Assembly (NCBI GenBank): GCA_011033025.1
Contig: WFMF01000289.1
Span: forward strand, 1 to 64,000
Source of the DNA: Beroe forskalii
Taxonomy: Eukaryota; Ctenophora; Nuda; Beroida; Beroidae
Direction: 5' to 3'
Length of the DNA: 64,000 nt
The notes below the pieces were generated by a model. It saw only the letters and a program-made list of their open reading frames with translations. It was not told where the DNA came from and searched no databases. The position numbers and the translations under genes are program-made. Of this stretch, positions 25,469 through 36,981 are shown piece by piece; the stretch's first letter is position 1; every line of letters begins with the position of its first letter.

Positions 25469-27193
25469 TTGCTCACGATATTTTTATTGCCTTCACATTT
25501 CACAACTTTTGAGTCGTAGTATAGCGGAAGAGTAAAGAAGCGAAGACCTTATTTCATGCCAATATGCCACACGAAGTATTTTTACGTTGCGTTTCTCAGG
25601 CATTTTGTTCGACATTGTTTCAATAACCACACATCAAGATGTGCGATGGGTTCACAAAGAGTGCCTGGCACAAATGTGAGTGCATCATTGGCAGATAAGA
25701 TTGTTATCATGCTAATCGTACGCAGGTTTTACAGCAAAATCTTTAATTATGACCTCAATGTACATTTTAAATATCTTTGAGTCTTGGTACATTGCATCGA
25801 AGATTCTTAGCTATCCTATCTGGCAATGTACACTTAACTAACTAACTTGGTAAATTTTATCCGTTGAGTTGGAAGTGCCATCAGAGTTCCGACCACCGCG
25901 TTGGTGAGTGGTCTATCAGAGTTGGACCAGCTGCAGCTGTACCCAGCGAACGAAGGCTCGTCCGGTATCAGAGAAACGTGTCGAAAGTTTCTGCAGCTTT
26001 TCATGGTTAGTACCCTTATTCCATAACTTAGGTCCTTGTACCGCAAGGATGAAGTGTCACAGGAATTCGGGACTACATTGTGGATAATCTTCCACATCGT
26101 CAGAATGACATATCTCTCCCTCTACGCTGCAGTGGCACGAGCTTCAATTGGGAGAGCCTTTCCCAATATATATAATAGGTCAAAAATTTTGTATGAAATG
26201 CAGGTTTTTAAAACTTCTATGTACAATAAGTTTTTAAAATAACCAGCATTTCATGCAAAAATTGGACGGCTAAGTGACACCATGCAGCCCACCATTGCCG
26301 GAAGGGATAGCTGACAACCTTCGATGCAATTTACCATGATATTTTAAAGGCATGTAGATGTCATAAGTAAACATTTTGTTATTTAGTTGCGCGCAATTTT
26401 CAAACCCAAGGAATTATTTTTTGCGTGCGTTCTAATTTTCAATACTACTTCTCCTCTTCAACTACTCGCAACTCGTGTAGTAATACGTTCATGATGCAGG
26501 GTCCCGTCTCTGTCCATGATGTTATTGATTTCTGTGTGGCACACTATGTGGGCCTATCGCACGTCCTGATGTGTGGTTTCTAATACGATGTGGAAAAACG
26601 CAGGCGAATCTTTACTCTTCTGCTATACTCCCTGACTTAGGCTTTCTTAACATAGAAGAATAAGGGGCTGAGTCGAGTACTACACAATTTACGGAACTAC
26701 CGGTATGACATCAAGCCGACCTAGGTGGATAGACTTCATGGTCAGAGCAGCTTTGAATTCGCTATACTACAACTTAACAATTGTGAAGGCAATCAAAATA
26801 TCGTGAGCAATTCCTATTGGTGCCTTTGATATATTCTAAAGCCATGAAATTGCAAAAACTTTCGATGAGTATTTGTGATGTCACAGTTTTCTAACTTGTG
26901 TCATCTTTTCCTACATAGTTACATAGCCTCCAGATCATACTTGCAATATAACTTCCAATTTTTGTATTTCAGAGTTTCAGTTTTCCTGGCAGCACTCAGT
27001 TTGGTGTCACTGCTGTTGGGTGTCCCGCAAGCTGCTGCAATGTCCCTGGCAGCACTCTCTTCGAGGTGTCATTTGTCACTGCCAAATGCTGCTCGGTGTC
27101 TGGTGTCCCCCGAACTATAGTCTTATGTTCTTGAATTATAGTCTGATGTCCGAACTATAGTCTGATTTTCGAACTATAGTCTGATGTCCGGTA
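25469..27193 (+). repeat. Right arm of the 1.7-kb inverted duplication
   Basis: Reverse complement of 3838-5598: TIR element first (ATTGCTCACGATATTTTTAT), then the 80-residue open frame (26875-27120), then four GACTATAGTTCGGA-type repeats ending near 27190. Here the TIR end is intact where the left arm has a Helitron. The two arms lie 20 kb apart. Confidence 0.85.
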
Positions 27194-27756
27194 CCTCCTT
27201 TCATGATTCCGTTTAAGAATGATGTGTATCGAATCAGTAAGTTTTATTAACTTTTCAAGAGTTTAAGTTTATGATACGATCATACCAAAATTCAATTCCA
27301 ATCGTATTTGTTGTGGTTTATCTTGCTGAATTTATTTTTGGCGTGTGCTAGATAATTATTTTTCGCTGAAAATATGTTGAGTGTAAGTGAAACTTGTGTT
27401 ATGGTGAGCTCTGTTCATGATATCGCATATAATTGAAATGATTAATGAATTTGATTCTATATATTTGGCTTTGAATCTGTATCACCGTTAATATTTATTT
27501 AATTGAAAGTAAATGTTGTTGTGATCAGTGCTGGATGATGGAACTATGATCAAATATCATTAAATTGACAAGTATGATCAATAACCAAAGGATAATTTAT
27601 CGTAGCCATGCCGCCTGTAGTGTTGCTGCGTAATTTCTACATGCCTTCGAACGTGCCCTGTTCGTGCTGCGCGCGTCAAATATTGGCGCGCACAGCACGT
27701 ACGCTCACATTTGCCTCTGAATCCATAGGTGTGTGTCCCGTAGGGTAGCGCCGCGC
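27194..27756. other. Gene-free stretch
   Basis: AT-rich DNA, then a CG-rich patch at 27640-27756 leading into the next TIR element. No gene recognised. Confidence 0.4.
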
Positions 27757-28683
27757 GCGTACACACACCTATGCGGGCTTAGGAATGGTTTATCGCACAG
27801 AATGCGATTGCGAGGCAAGCGCGACACCACTGGTTAGTGGTTAGAGGAAGATAAAACCCGCGCCGGGTCGGTCTTCCAAATAAACGGGAGCCTTCATTAT
27901 CTATGACAATGACCTCTGCTTGCTCTTAGTCGTACGATTAACAACCCACTGACGCCAGCCGAGGGTATTTCTCCCATATAAACGGGTATGTGACCCATAT
28001 AACTCTGGCTGAGTGACGTCACAGATCAAAAGGTCAATTTTTTTGTATCCTAAACCTAAATATGACCCTAACCAAAACCCTCACCTTAATCCTGGCCCTA
28101 AACCTAACAAATCCTGACCCTAATCCTGATCCTAACCCTAACCTTTCAAGCTAGATGCGCTTAACTATAATTTTCTGACTGACGTCATTATCATAGATAA
28201 TGAAGAGCCCAGAGTTATATGGGACACTAGCCTATAAACGGCTCTGAGTGACGTCACGTCGTCACAGATCTAGACGTCAATTTTTCTGTATCCTAAACCT
28301 AAATATCAAAATATGTTATATGGCCCTAACCAAAACCCTGACCTTAATCCTTACCCTAACAAATCCTGACCCTAACCCTGACCCTAACCCTAACCCTTAA
28401 AGCGCTAGGTGTACTTGAATGTATTTTTCTGAGTGAGGTCATTATCATAGATATAATGAAGCTAAGAGCCTAGAGTTATATGGGGCACTAGCCCAGCCGA
28501 GATGAGCATCAGCGCCGCGCACGTGCAACACTGCAACGTGGCGCTGATTCTCAGTTCTCACGTTGCCAGGTCAACAGCCGACAATTGTCTTAGTCTTTTA
28601 TAACTATTATTGGTGAGAATTTCAAGCCACCGTGCTGCGTGCTGAATCTTTCCTAAGCCCGCATAGGTGTGTGTACAGGCGCC
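27757..28683. mobile_element. TIR element carrying telomere-like tracts
   Basis: TACACACACCTATGCGGG-CTTAGGAA near 27757 faces its inverted complement near 28650-28680, giving about 26 bp of inverted termini flanked on both sides by CG-rich GCGCCGCGC. Two internal blocks (about 28040-28160 and 28285-28412) are degenerate (CCCTAA)n/(CCCTGA)n, each preceded by GAGTGACGTCAC and followed by ATTATCATAGAT, so the interior is a tandem duplication of about 260 bp. No coding sequence is present. Confidence 0.6.
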
Positions 28684-28959
28684 GCGCAACGCAAACAGGG
28701 ATATACGTGTTTAGCAAGCTGAATCTCAACAGCTTATGTCAGCAATTATACTTATAAATGATTTAGTTACGATCAACAAGGCACTGATTTAAAATTGAAA
28801 TCGGCACTGGATATAATCAGCACTGGATAGAACTAGAGGTCACGTGATATGTCTCGAGGTATATCACGTGATGTGCCACAGGTTATGTCATGTGATGTCA
28901 TAATTAGCACGTGACGTAGCAACTACACCATGGTCATGCATCCAATATGAATGGCTAGT

Positions 28960-31015
28960 GAGGGGCTAGTGAGGGGCTAGTGAGGGCTAGTAAGGGGCCA
29001 ATGAGGCAAGTGAGGCCAGTAAGGGCTAGTGAGGGGGCCAGTGAGGGGCCAGTGAGGGCCAGTGAGGGGGCCAGTGAGGGCAAGTAAGGGCCAGTGAGGG
29101 GGCTGGTAAGGGCCAGTGAGGGCCAGTGAGGGGCTAGTAAGGGGCTAGTGAGGGGCTAGTGAGGGCTAGTAAGGGGCTAGTAAGGGGCTAGTGAGGGCTA
29201 GTGAGGGGCTAGTGAAGGGCTAGTAAGGGGCTAGTGAGGGGCTAGTGAGGGGCTAGTAAGGGGCCAGTGAGGGGCTAAAGGGGCTAGTGAGGGGCTAGTG
29301 AGGGGCTAGTAAGGGGCTAGTGAGGGGCTAGTGAGGGGCTAGTGAGGGCTAGTAAGGGGCTAGTGAGGGGCTAGTAAGGGGCTAGTGAGGGGCTAGTAAG
29401 GGGCTAGTGAGGGGCTAGTGAGGGGCCAGTAAAAAGGGGCCAGTGAGGGCCAGTGGGGGCTAGTGAGGCCAGTAAGGGCCAGTGAGGGGCTAGTAAGGGC
29501 CAGTAAGGGGCTAGTGAGGGGCTAGTGAGGGGCTAGTAAGGGGCTAGTGAGGGGCTAGTAAAGGGCCAGTAAGGGGCTAGTAAGGGCCAGTGAGGGCCAG
29601 TGAGGGGGCCAGTAAGGGGCCAGTGAGGGCCAGTAAGGGGCCAGTGAGGCCAGTGAGGGCTAGTGAGGGCCAGTGAGGCCAGTAAGGGCCAGTGAGGGGC
29701 TAGTAAGGGGGGCCAGTAAGGGGGCCAGTGAGGGGCTAGTGAGGGCTAGTGAGGGGCTAGTAAGGGGCTAGTGAGGGGCTAGTGAGGGGGCCAGTAAGGG
29801 GCTAGTAAGGGGCCAGTGAGGGGCTAGTGAAGGGCCAGTAAGGGGCTAGTGACGGGCTAGTAAGGGGCTAGTGAGGGGCCAGTAAGGGCCAGTGAGGGGC
29901 TAGTGAGGGCCAGTGAGGGCTAGTGGGGGCTAGTAAGGGGCTAGTGAGGGGCTAGTAAGGGGCTAGTGAGGGGCTAGTAAGGGCTAGTGAGGGGCTAGTA
30001 AGGGCGCTAGTGAGGGCTAGTAAGGCCAGTGAGGCCAGTGAGGGCCAGTGAGGGCCAGTGTGGGGCCAGTGAGGCCAATGAGGGGCCAGTGAGGGCCAGT
30101 AAGGGGGCCAGTGAGGGCCAGTAAGGGGCTAGTGAGGGGCTAGTGAGGGGCTAGTGAGGGGCTAGTAAGGGGCTAGTGAGGGGCTAGTGAGGGGCTAGTG
30201 AGGGGCTAGTAAGGGGCTAGTAAGGGGCTAGTAAGGGGCTAGTGAGGGCCAGTGAGGCCAGTAAGGGGCTAGTGAGGGCTAGTAAGGGGCCAGTAAGGGC
30301 CAGTGAGGGCCAGTGAGGGCCAGTGAGGGGCCAGTAAGGGGCTAGTGAGGCCAGTGAGGCCAGTAAGGGGCTAGTAAGGGGCTAGTAAGGGCTAGTAAGG
30401 GGCTAGTAAGGGGCTAGTGAGGGGCCAGTGAGGCTAGTAAGGGCCAGTGAGGGCCAGTGAGGCCAGAGGGGGCCAGTAAGGGCCAGTGAGGGGCTAGTAA
30501 GGGGCCAGTAAGGGGCTAGTGAGGGCTAGTGAGGCCAGTGAGGGGCTAGTAAGGGGCTAGTGAGGGGCTAGTGAGGGGCTAGTGAGGGGCTAGTAAGGGG
30601 CTAGTAAGGGGCCAGTGAGGGCCAGTGAAGGGCCAGTAAAGGCCAAGTGACGGGGCTAGTAAGGGCCAGTGAGGGGCCAGGCAAGGGCTAGTGAGGGGCC
30701 TAGTGAGGGGCTAGTAAAAGGGCTAGTAAAGGGGGCTAGTGAGGGCCAGTAAGGGGCTAGTGAGGGGCTAGTAAGGGCCAGTGAGGCCAGTGAGGCCAGT
30801 GAGGGCTAGTAAGGGCTAGTGAGGGCCAGTGAGGGCCAGTGAGGGGCTAGTAAGGGGCCAGTGAGGCTAGTGAGGGGCTAGTAAGGGGCTAGTGAGGGGC
30901 TAGTGAGGGGCTAGTAAGGGGCTAGTAAGGGGCTAGTAAGGGGCTAGTGAGGGGCTAGTGAGGGGCTAGTAAGGGGCTAGTGAGGGGCTAGTGAGGGGCT
31001 AGTGATTAAGAATGG
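28960..31015. repeat. 11-bp G-rich minisatellite, about 2 kb
   Basis: Roughly 180 copies of GGGGCTAGTGA with T/C and G/A variants (GGGGCCAGTGA, GGGGCTAGTAA). The plus strand is G-rich with four-G runs every turn. There is no coding meaning. Confidence 0.95.
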
Positions 31016-31560
31016 AAACAATATTAAGAAAATTGTTTCGAAGGACTTAGTGAGGGCTAGTGAAGAAAAGCATTCAAATTGTTTAATGGATGTCATAATT
31101 TTGACATTTTGACGACAAAATGTACTCTCGTGGGGGGCTAGCTCATTCAGTCAATTTAGCCCCCATTAGCCCTCATATGAAGGCTTTAGCCCCTCACATG
31201 GTGCTATAGCCCCTCACGGAAATGCGTGATACATAATTGTGGGGCTAATGGGGCTAAACGCCAGTTAAAACGTCTTGTGAGGGGCTATGAGGGGCTAAAT
31301 TGCAGATTTAGCGCCCATGGGGGCTACGTGAGGGGCTAGTGAGGGGCTAGTGAAGGGCTAGTGAGGGGCTAGTGAGGGGCTAGTGAGGGGCTAAGTGAAC
31401 TGCTAGCCCCTCAGACCAGAAGGGCTACATAATGCAAATAGCCCCCACCGTATATTAGCGCCCATGGGGGCTGTGACACCAAGATTAGCCCCTCACTAGC
31501 CCCTCACGTAGCCCCCATGGGGGCTAATGGGGGCTATTTTACGCTGAAATCAGTCATGTT
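31016..31560. repeat. Scattered both-strand derivatives of the 11-bp minisatellite
   Basis: GGGGCTA and its complement TAGCCCC occur in both orientations, often as perfect palindromes such as TAGCCCCCATGGGGGCTA, with a short clean array at 31330-31395. This looks like the ancestral or transposon-end region from which the long array expanded. Confidence 0.6.
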
Positions 31561-32404
31561 CCTCAACTACCATTTCGCCGGCGCTGCTACGCAGCACCTC
31601 GTTCGCAAATTTCAAATCAATTTCTTATTTATGATGTCATATCTCGGAAACTATAAAAGATAGGCGCTTCATTGACCCGGCATTTGAAAGAAGAAAGATA
31701 GAACTTTCAAAAATTGATGTCAAAAATTATCTGATGACGTTGCAATGATGTCATAATGACGTCACAAAATCATGAATTTCAAATATCGATGTCCCAAAAA
31801 TAGGTCTTTTTCAACGCAATTTTCGGGATGAAGCTTTCGAGATAGAAAAAAATGCATGCGATAATGCAGAAAGGAAATTTAATGTACTTTCTGAAAATGT
31901 GGTCAAAAAGTTTCGGGCTCCGCGGAATAATGGAGATAATCGCGATTGTCTGAACCATTTTGACGTAAAAAATCGCGAATAAATAGCCAAAACGGTAAGT
32001 ATAGTGGTGAAAAAACTGGGGCACCCCAGGACTCCATCTCACTGTATGATGTCGGTCATAGTGTCCGATGAGCAATAGGATGGGTTTCAAGTTGTATCTT
32101 TGACATGATGACGTAGTTATGACGTCATCAGTAGCACGCGGTAAGTCATTTTTTCACACGAATGCAACTTATACAAGGTCGATATGTACGGTAAATCAAG
32201 CCAGTGTTTAAAAGAAGGAAAGTAAGAACACCATAAAATGTCGCCGAAATCATCTGATGAAATAGTGGTGACGTCATAGTGACGTCACGAAATCACGTTT
32301 ATCAAAATTTGGCTTAGAATAGACGTTTTCAACCCTATCTTTTGATTCTAACGGTGATCTTTCGAATTTTCGCAATAGGATTGAAGTTGAACACTGAAAA
32401 AAGA
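31561..32404. other. Gene-free stretch with Helitron fragment and TGACGTCA motifs
   Basis: At 31570-31615 lies the reverse complement of the Helitron subterminal block (GCTGCTACGCAGCACCTCGT). TGACGTCA-like palindromes occur at about 31735, 31758, 32110, 32130, 32270 and 32280. No supported gene. Confidence 0.4.
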
Positions 32405-32692
32405 ATGATATTTTTCCCCAAACCAAATAGGATTTGGTTGTGATGGTCCGCGGCGGTGTTAGAGCGTTCTTTATTGAAAAACCCATGATATGAGAAAGAA
32501 CGCGACGGTTAAAACTGCCGCAACGTCGCTTTTTTGAACCATTAGGCGTCAGTGATGCTTCAAAAAGCGATGTTGCGGCAGTTTTAACCGTCGCGTTCTT
32601 TCTCATATCATGGGTTTTACAGTAAAAGACGCCTTAAAACCGCCGCGGACCATCACAACCAAATCTTTTTTGGTTTTGGGAAAAATATGTCT
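32405..32692. repeat. Long hairpin (foldback MITE-like), ~290 bp
   Basis: Left arm from CCAAACCAAATAGGATTTGG through GGTCCGCGGCGG and CATGATATGAGAAAGAACGC; the right arm is the inverted complement in mirrored order, meeting near 32545. Arm length is about 130 bp with small indels. Neither end shows an obvious target duplication. Confidence 0.75.
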
Positions 32693-32732
32693 TCATTCTC
32701 CACCAGGACAACTGGAATAGATTTGTCGTACG

Positions 32733-32957
32733 ATGTATGACCCGCTGACGCCAGTTGCGACGCTGATTCTCGAGAGGGTCTGTCAACGTCAGACAAGAAT
32801 AGATCTATACTACAAATGCCCTAAATTAGTTGGCACTTATAAAAAACCAAGTCTATGTGGGTCTGCATTTTGGAACTCCTTACCAATAAAATTCCGAGAA
32901 CCATCGTCACTATTTGTTTTTAAGGATAATCTACGATCTTATTCTTTGGAAAAGTAA
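32733..32957 (+). pseudogene. Non-LTR retrotransposon ORF2 C-terminus (5'-truncated)
   Basis: The 74-residue frame ends CGSAFWNSLPIKFREPSSLF followed by VFKDNLRSYSLEK and a stop, the characteristic tail found at the C-terminus of many LINE reverse transcriptases (FWNxLPxxxRxxxSxxxFKxxL). The endonuclease and RT domains are absent, as in a 5'-truncated LINE insertion. The clade cannot be told from this tail. Confidence 0.6.
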
Positions 32958-33499
32958 TAATTAACTTCAGAAATTGTGAGTGATTAGCATTATTTTTTAC
33001 CTCGATGGATTGTTACAAAATTTTCTCTCTGTCATATAGCTTCGTATGGGTAGCAGGAATGGGCGTGCTTCGTAACTAATGCAATGATATATTATAATGC
33101 AATGATAGAATGGAAGACTGGTGTAAGCGTTTGCTAGCTCGTAGAGCTATTGCTTTCCCCAGCCAGTTAACTCCACACCTTCTTCGTCTTCTTACAAATT
33201 GCCTCTAACTTGTCTTTACATCTTAATTTTGTAAGAAGGTTTTTAAGAACGTTTTATAAGAACGTTTTTCAAATTTCTATTTTTATGTATAAAGGGCGAT
33301 AGGAAACTTTGATTACAAATTATAATAAATGATTTATTTATTATTTATGTTAAATACAGTGAAGCCCAAGGTAAGGGTGAGCCTCGTATGGGTGATCCCA
33401 TGTTTCAGGATGATCCCTGAAGATCAGTGAAGCCCAGGGTTAGGTGGAGCCTGGTATGATGAAGCCCGGGAATGATGTGTGTCTGATGAGGACGAGACC
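32958..33499. other. Gene-free stretch
   Basis: AT-rich DNA, then at about 33358-33480 a degenerate repeat of GTGAAGCCCAxGGT/GGAGCCTxGTATG. No gene recognised. Confidence 0.4.
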
Positions 33500-34760
33500 G
33501 TTTATAGAGGTGAGCCTCGGAAAGCATACTCCCCTTCTACGCAGCCTTCGAGGAGTTTCCCCTCCTGAAAGGATACTCCCCCTCAACGCGGCGGGGGGCC
33601 CCCTATCCCGACCTTCCCCTTCCGACCTTCCCCTTTTCCGAAAAAGGCAATGGTTACACACCTCCAATCAGCAACTCTTAACCCCGGAGCTTTAAAGGAA
33701 GATTGTACGTGGTCCCAACTGCAATATTCACAAACCCTTGAAAAAGTTTGGGATGTAGCAGGGATAACCGTGATTTTCAGTTGTATAATTTTGGGGGCTT
33801 TAGGAAAACCGTTTGTTTCCTTTTTCCGGGGGAAAAACCTCTCAACCTCACTTGGAGGAAACGGGTGCAGTTCTTTGGTACCCCCGAGACGTATGTTTCG
33901 CCCATTCTCCGGGGAGGGAACCCCCCCGGGGTTTCTTCCCGTTCTTTCGGTTTTTCCCGAGGGGGAACTTCAAAGCTTTTTTAAATGTCGTTCGAAAGGG
34001 TTTGTGGACATTTTTAGCATACCCGTATAGTAACCTCTTTGGGTTTTAATGAGATGGAGGGATTCTTCCCTCTTTCTTCTTTTTGTGCCAAAACTCTCAG
34101 CTTTCTTTCCCCTTCTTTTCGCTTTTTCCGCAACGGGGCATTTACTAATTTTTGGCGAGTTGGGTTTTTTATAAATTGTTCGGACGCGGGGAAAAAAATT
34201 TTGAAAAGTTTTACAAATTAAAACAGCCAATAAAAGGGTTAAAAATTTAAAGAAAGAAATATCCCTCCCCGTTTAATAAAAATTTATTTAGTCATTAAAA
34301 CAAATGAGGCGTGGAAAAATTTCCTTTTTATTTTAAAAACACTTGCTACGCTTTTGGTTGGTTGTAAATTTAAAAACCGTGGGCCCTTTTTACAGGGAAA
34401 ACAACTTTTGGGGGGTTTAAATTTGTATGAATTTGAACTCTTACTTTCCTTCCCTTTCAGTTTTATGTTTTTCTTTTTAAAAAACCTGATTAGTCCTCGA
34501 TTAATTTTTTTGCAACCCGTTTAGCTGTTCTCCCCCCATTTAAAAAAATTGGCCTCCAAGGAGCTTATAATGGGGGGCTATTCCCCAAAAAGGTGCCATT
34601 TGGACCCAAAAGTTCTGTTCATTTGTCCCCTAAAATTTGGAAACAAAATTTATAACAAAATCCTTGGGGATTTGTGGGGATGCCTTTCCCGTTTTTTATT
34701 TGGACCTTCACCTTTTAGATGAGGGGAAAAAAAAGAGTAGGGGGGGGGGGGGGGGGGGGG

Positions 34761-34793
<33 letters not shown>

Positions 34794-34965
34794 GGGAAAA
34801 AACTTTTGGATTCCAACCGGGAAAAAAGTTTGTTTTTCCTTTTTTTGGAAGGTTCCCTTTTTTAAAAAAGGTTGAAACAAAACCCGGGAAAGGGGGGCCC
34901 CTTTAAAAAATGTACGAGGGGGAAAGCAAAATCTTTTTTTTTTTTTTAAAAATAAGCAAAAGGGT
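33500..34965. other. Probable low-quality sequence
   Basis: From about 33.5 kb the text fills with stretched homopolymers (runs of 5-8 G, C, T or A in nearly every line), culminating in about 20 G followed by about 30 A at 34741-34790. Composition returns to normal at about 34970. Open frames across it are not credible genes. It is best read as poor base calls kept in the assembly. Confidence 0.75.
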
Positions 34966-35074
34966 TGGGTGAAGCAGAAGAAGACAAGAAGCGTTGAGAT
35001 ACCTCACAATTCAACCGTGTGAGGTATGTACTTGAAAAATATATGATTGTCTATAAATAGAAAAGTGAAAAGAA

Positions 35075-35918
35075 TCTTATATATAATTTCGTAAGAGCAC
35101 GTGAATAATGTATGTCTGTGCTTCCGTACACAATTAAATTTGAGCTTGCCAAGAAAATATCAAGAGAAAGGAAGGCTAAGCTGGGCTAAGTCGCGCCGTT
35201 GCTATGGATACAGGTATTCTGCACGTGCAGATTATAATCAGTTCTATGCGAGTGCTTTCTGATACGTTGTTGACTGCTGCATTGTAGCTTTTGAAAGGAC
35301 GGCCTGTTTACTGTTTTCATTTGAAATTCAAGGTTTGAAGATAGAGAACGGGTATGGCTGGCATCGTGGAGACTATTTCCGAGTGCATCTGTGGCAGGCG
35401 TCGGTCGATTTAAATTAATGCTGATGTTTAAATTAATGTTGATGGTAACGGAATATGTGAATTTAGAGCAATTTAAGATTGACCAAAATAAATTGAATCG
35501 AATTTCGGCACACACATTGCGAATTTATAAGACTGCTCCTGGCGTCAATCTATGCTTTATTCCATTTCAGTATGAGTACGATACTCGGTTTTAATTTTCA
35601 GATTTAACATCATACAAGAGCAAATTATAATAATCAAAACTTGCCCGGTCCAGCATTACTAAAATTAACCCACGAATAATGTTAATTTTTGCTCCTTCAT
35701 AATACTTTTCTGAGCTTATTATTTGGTTCTGTATTACTAGGGGACCCAATGGGCCTTTCTTTTTTATGCTGTTTTTAGTACGTTGCTTCGTAACTTTCGA
35801 TCTGATTGTAATTTTTGATGCGGTAAAAAGTATTCAATCAATGGTAGTGTTAGCAAACGAGGTGCTGCGTAGCAGCGCCGAGTGAGCTGTGTATTTGCAG
35901 GCCCAACGGGCCTGCTAG
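35075..35918 (+). mobile_element. Non-autonomous Helitron (long family), 844 bp
   Basis: Starts A|TCTTATATATAATTTCGTAA and ends GCAGGCCCAACGGGCCTGC overlapping CTAG (35915-35918), followed by T. Near 35738 a degenerate internal end (ACTAGGGGACCCAATGGGCC) suggests a long-family unit joined to a short-family 3' half. No RepHel. Confidence 0.8.
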
Positions 35919-36038
35919 TTTTTAATAAGTTGCAGGGAATTTAACAACCATTCATTTACCTACGTTAGTTTTGAACCTAATTTATTAGCCCATATGTAAT
36001 GTAAGTCACTGATTAGGAGTGAGTGAATAGGTACTCAC

Positions 36039-36981
36039 CCCAGATCGATATCATTGTTAATTGGTCGTCCCCAAAAAAATTCAAAGGATGTCCTAATTGA
36101 GTAATTGGATTAGCAAATTTTTTATGTACATAATACCGTACAGTGCGAAAAAAGGCGACAAAGTAACAAATTTAAGCTTTGATATACAAAGGTAGCAATG
36201 GCTCCACAGTCCACTTCAGCCAAAATGCACGAATTGTGGCCTATCATGGAAAAAATTAGATTTCATAATGCGCCATATGATTTCAGATTTATGAATATGG
36301 TATGAAATTATCACAATTATTTTAAGGTGCTGATCCTCATCACAGCCTTTCGCATTTACCCTCTAGTTCCATAGGCAATTATTCATTGCGGTTGAATACT
36401 ACATGGCATTATTATGATACACCAAGCTTGATTTCCGCCAAGGATTAATATGCCCACAGAACAAGTCGGCGGTTGAAATATCGTAATTATCATAGAACGA
36501 TGTGTTGAGTTGTTGACGTTGAACCTCCACTTTTTCGCAACAAGGTGAGAAGAGGACAACATCAAATTCGATTTATTAAAGACATCCTCCGATTCCAAAA
36601 AATCATTAATATCATAGCTTTACGTATGGAAAGTTAGGAACGGCGCGATACCGCGGGGGTAACGCTAGACTTATCGTCGGGAGCCTCAAGTAGAACACAA
36701 GGGAGGAAATTAGAGGACTACATCATATTCAGTAGCATATTATGCCTTACCGTGATCACTGCATCAAGCTCTAAAAATAACACCGTGTTATGACTATGAG
36801 ATATGAGAACGGGAGGAAATAGAATGACATGTATCAAGCATAGGTAGTGTAGAATTTTCCAGAGAGCGAAAGTGAGTTTTTAGAATTTCTTCTGTAAATG
36901 ACATAAAACAAAATGACATAAAATTCTGTGAGATTTTGTCGTCCCCATTTAGACCTTCGTTCCCAATGATATCGATCAGGG
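36039..36981. mobile_element. TIR transposon, 943 bp, TSD GTACTCAC
   Basis: Ends CCCAGATCGATATCATTG and, inverted, CCCTGATCGATATCATTG (17 of 18 match). GTACTCAC flanks both sides (36031-36038 and 36982-36989) and occurs once at the empty site in copy A (15863-15870). The 8-bp duplication is compatible with hAT-like elements. No transposase is visible. Confidence 0.85.

Noticed and set aside
3913-27120. Duplicated 80-residue and 74-residue frames (3913-4167/26875-27120; 5287-5511/25556-25780)
   Set aside because: Present in both arms of the inverted duplication, but without any domain and with in-frame length differences that suggest no constraint.
28040-28412. True chromosome end
   Set aside because: The CCCTAA-like tracts are short, degenerate and internal to an inverted-repeat element.
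33470-33520. Hammerhead-like CTGATGAGGACGAGAC
   Set aside because: It has CTGATGA, but the following GAAA core is mutated and stem II would be about one base pair; no matching stem I or III seen.
33444-34906. Several open frames of 60-126 residues
   Set aside because: They lie in sequence that looks like poor base calls with stretched homopolymers.
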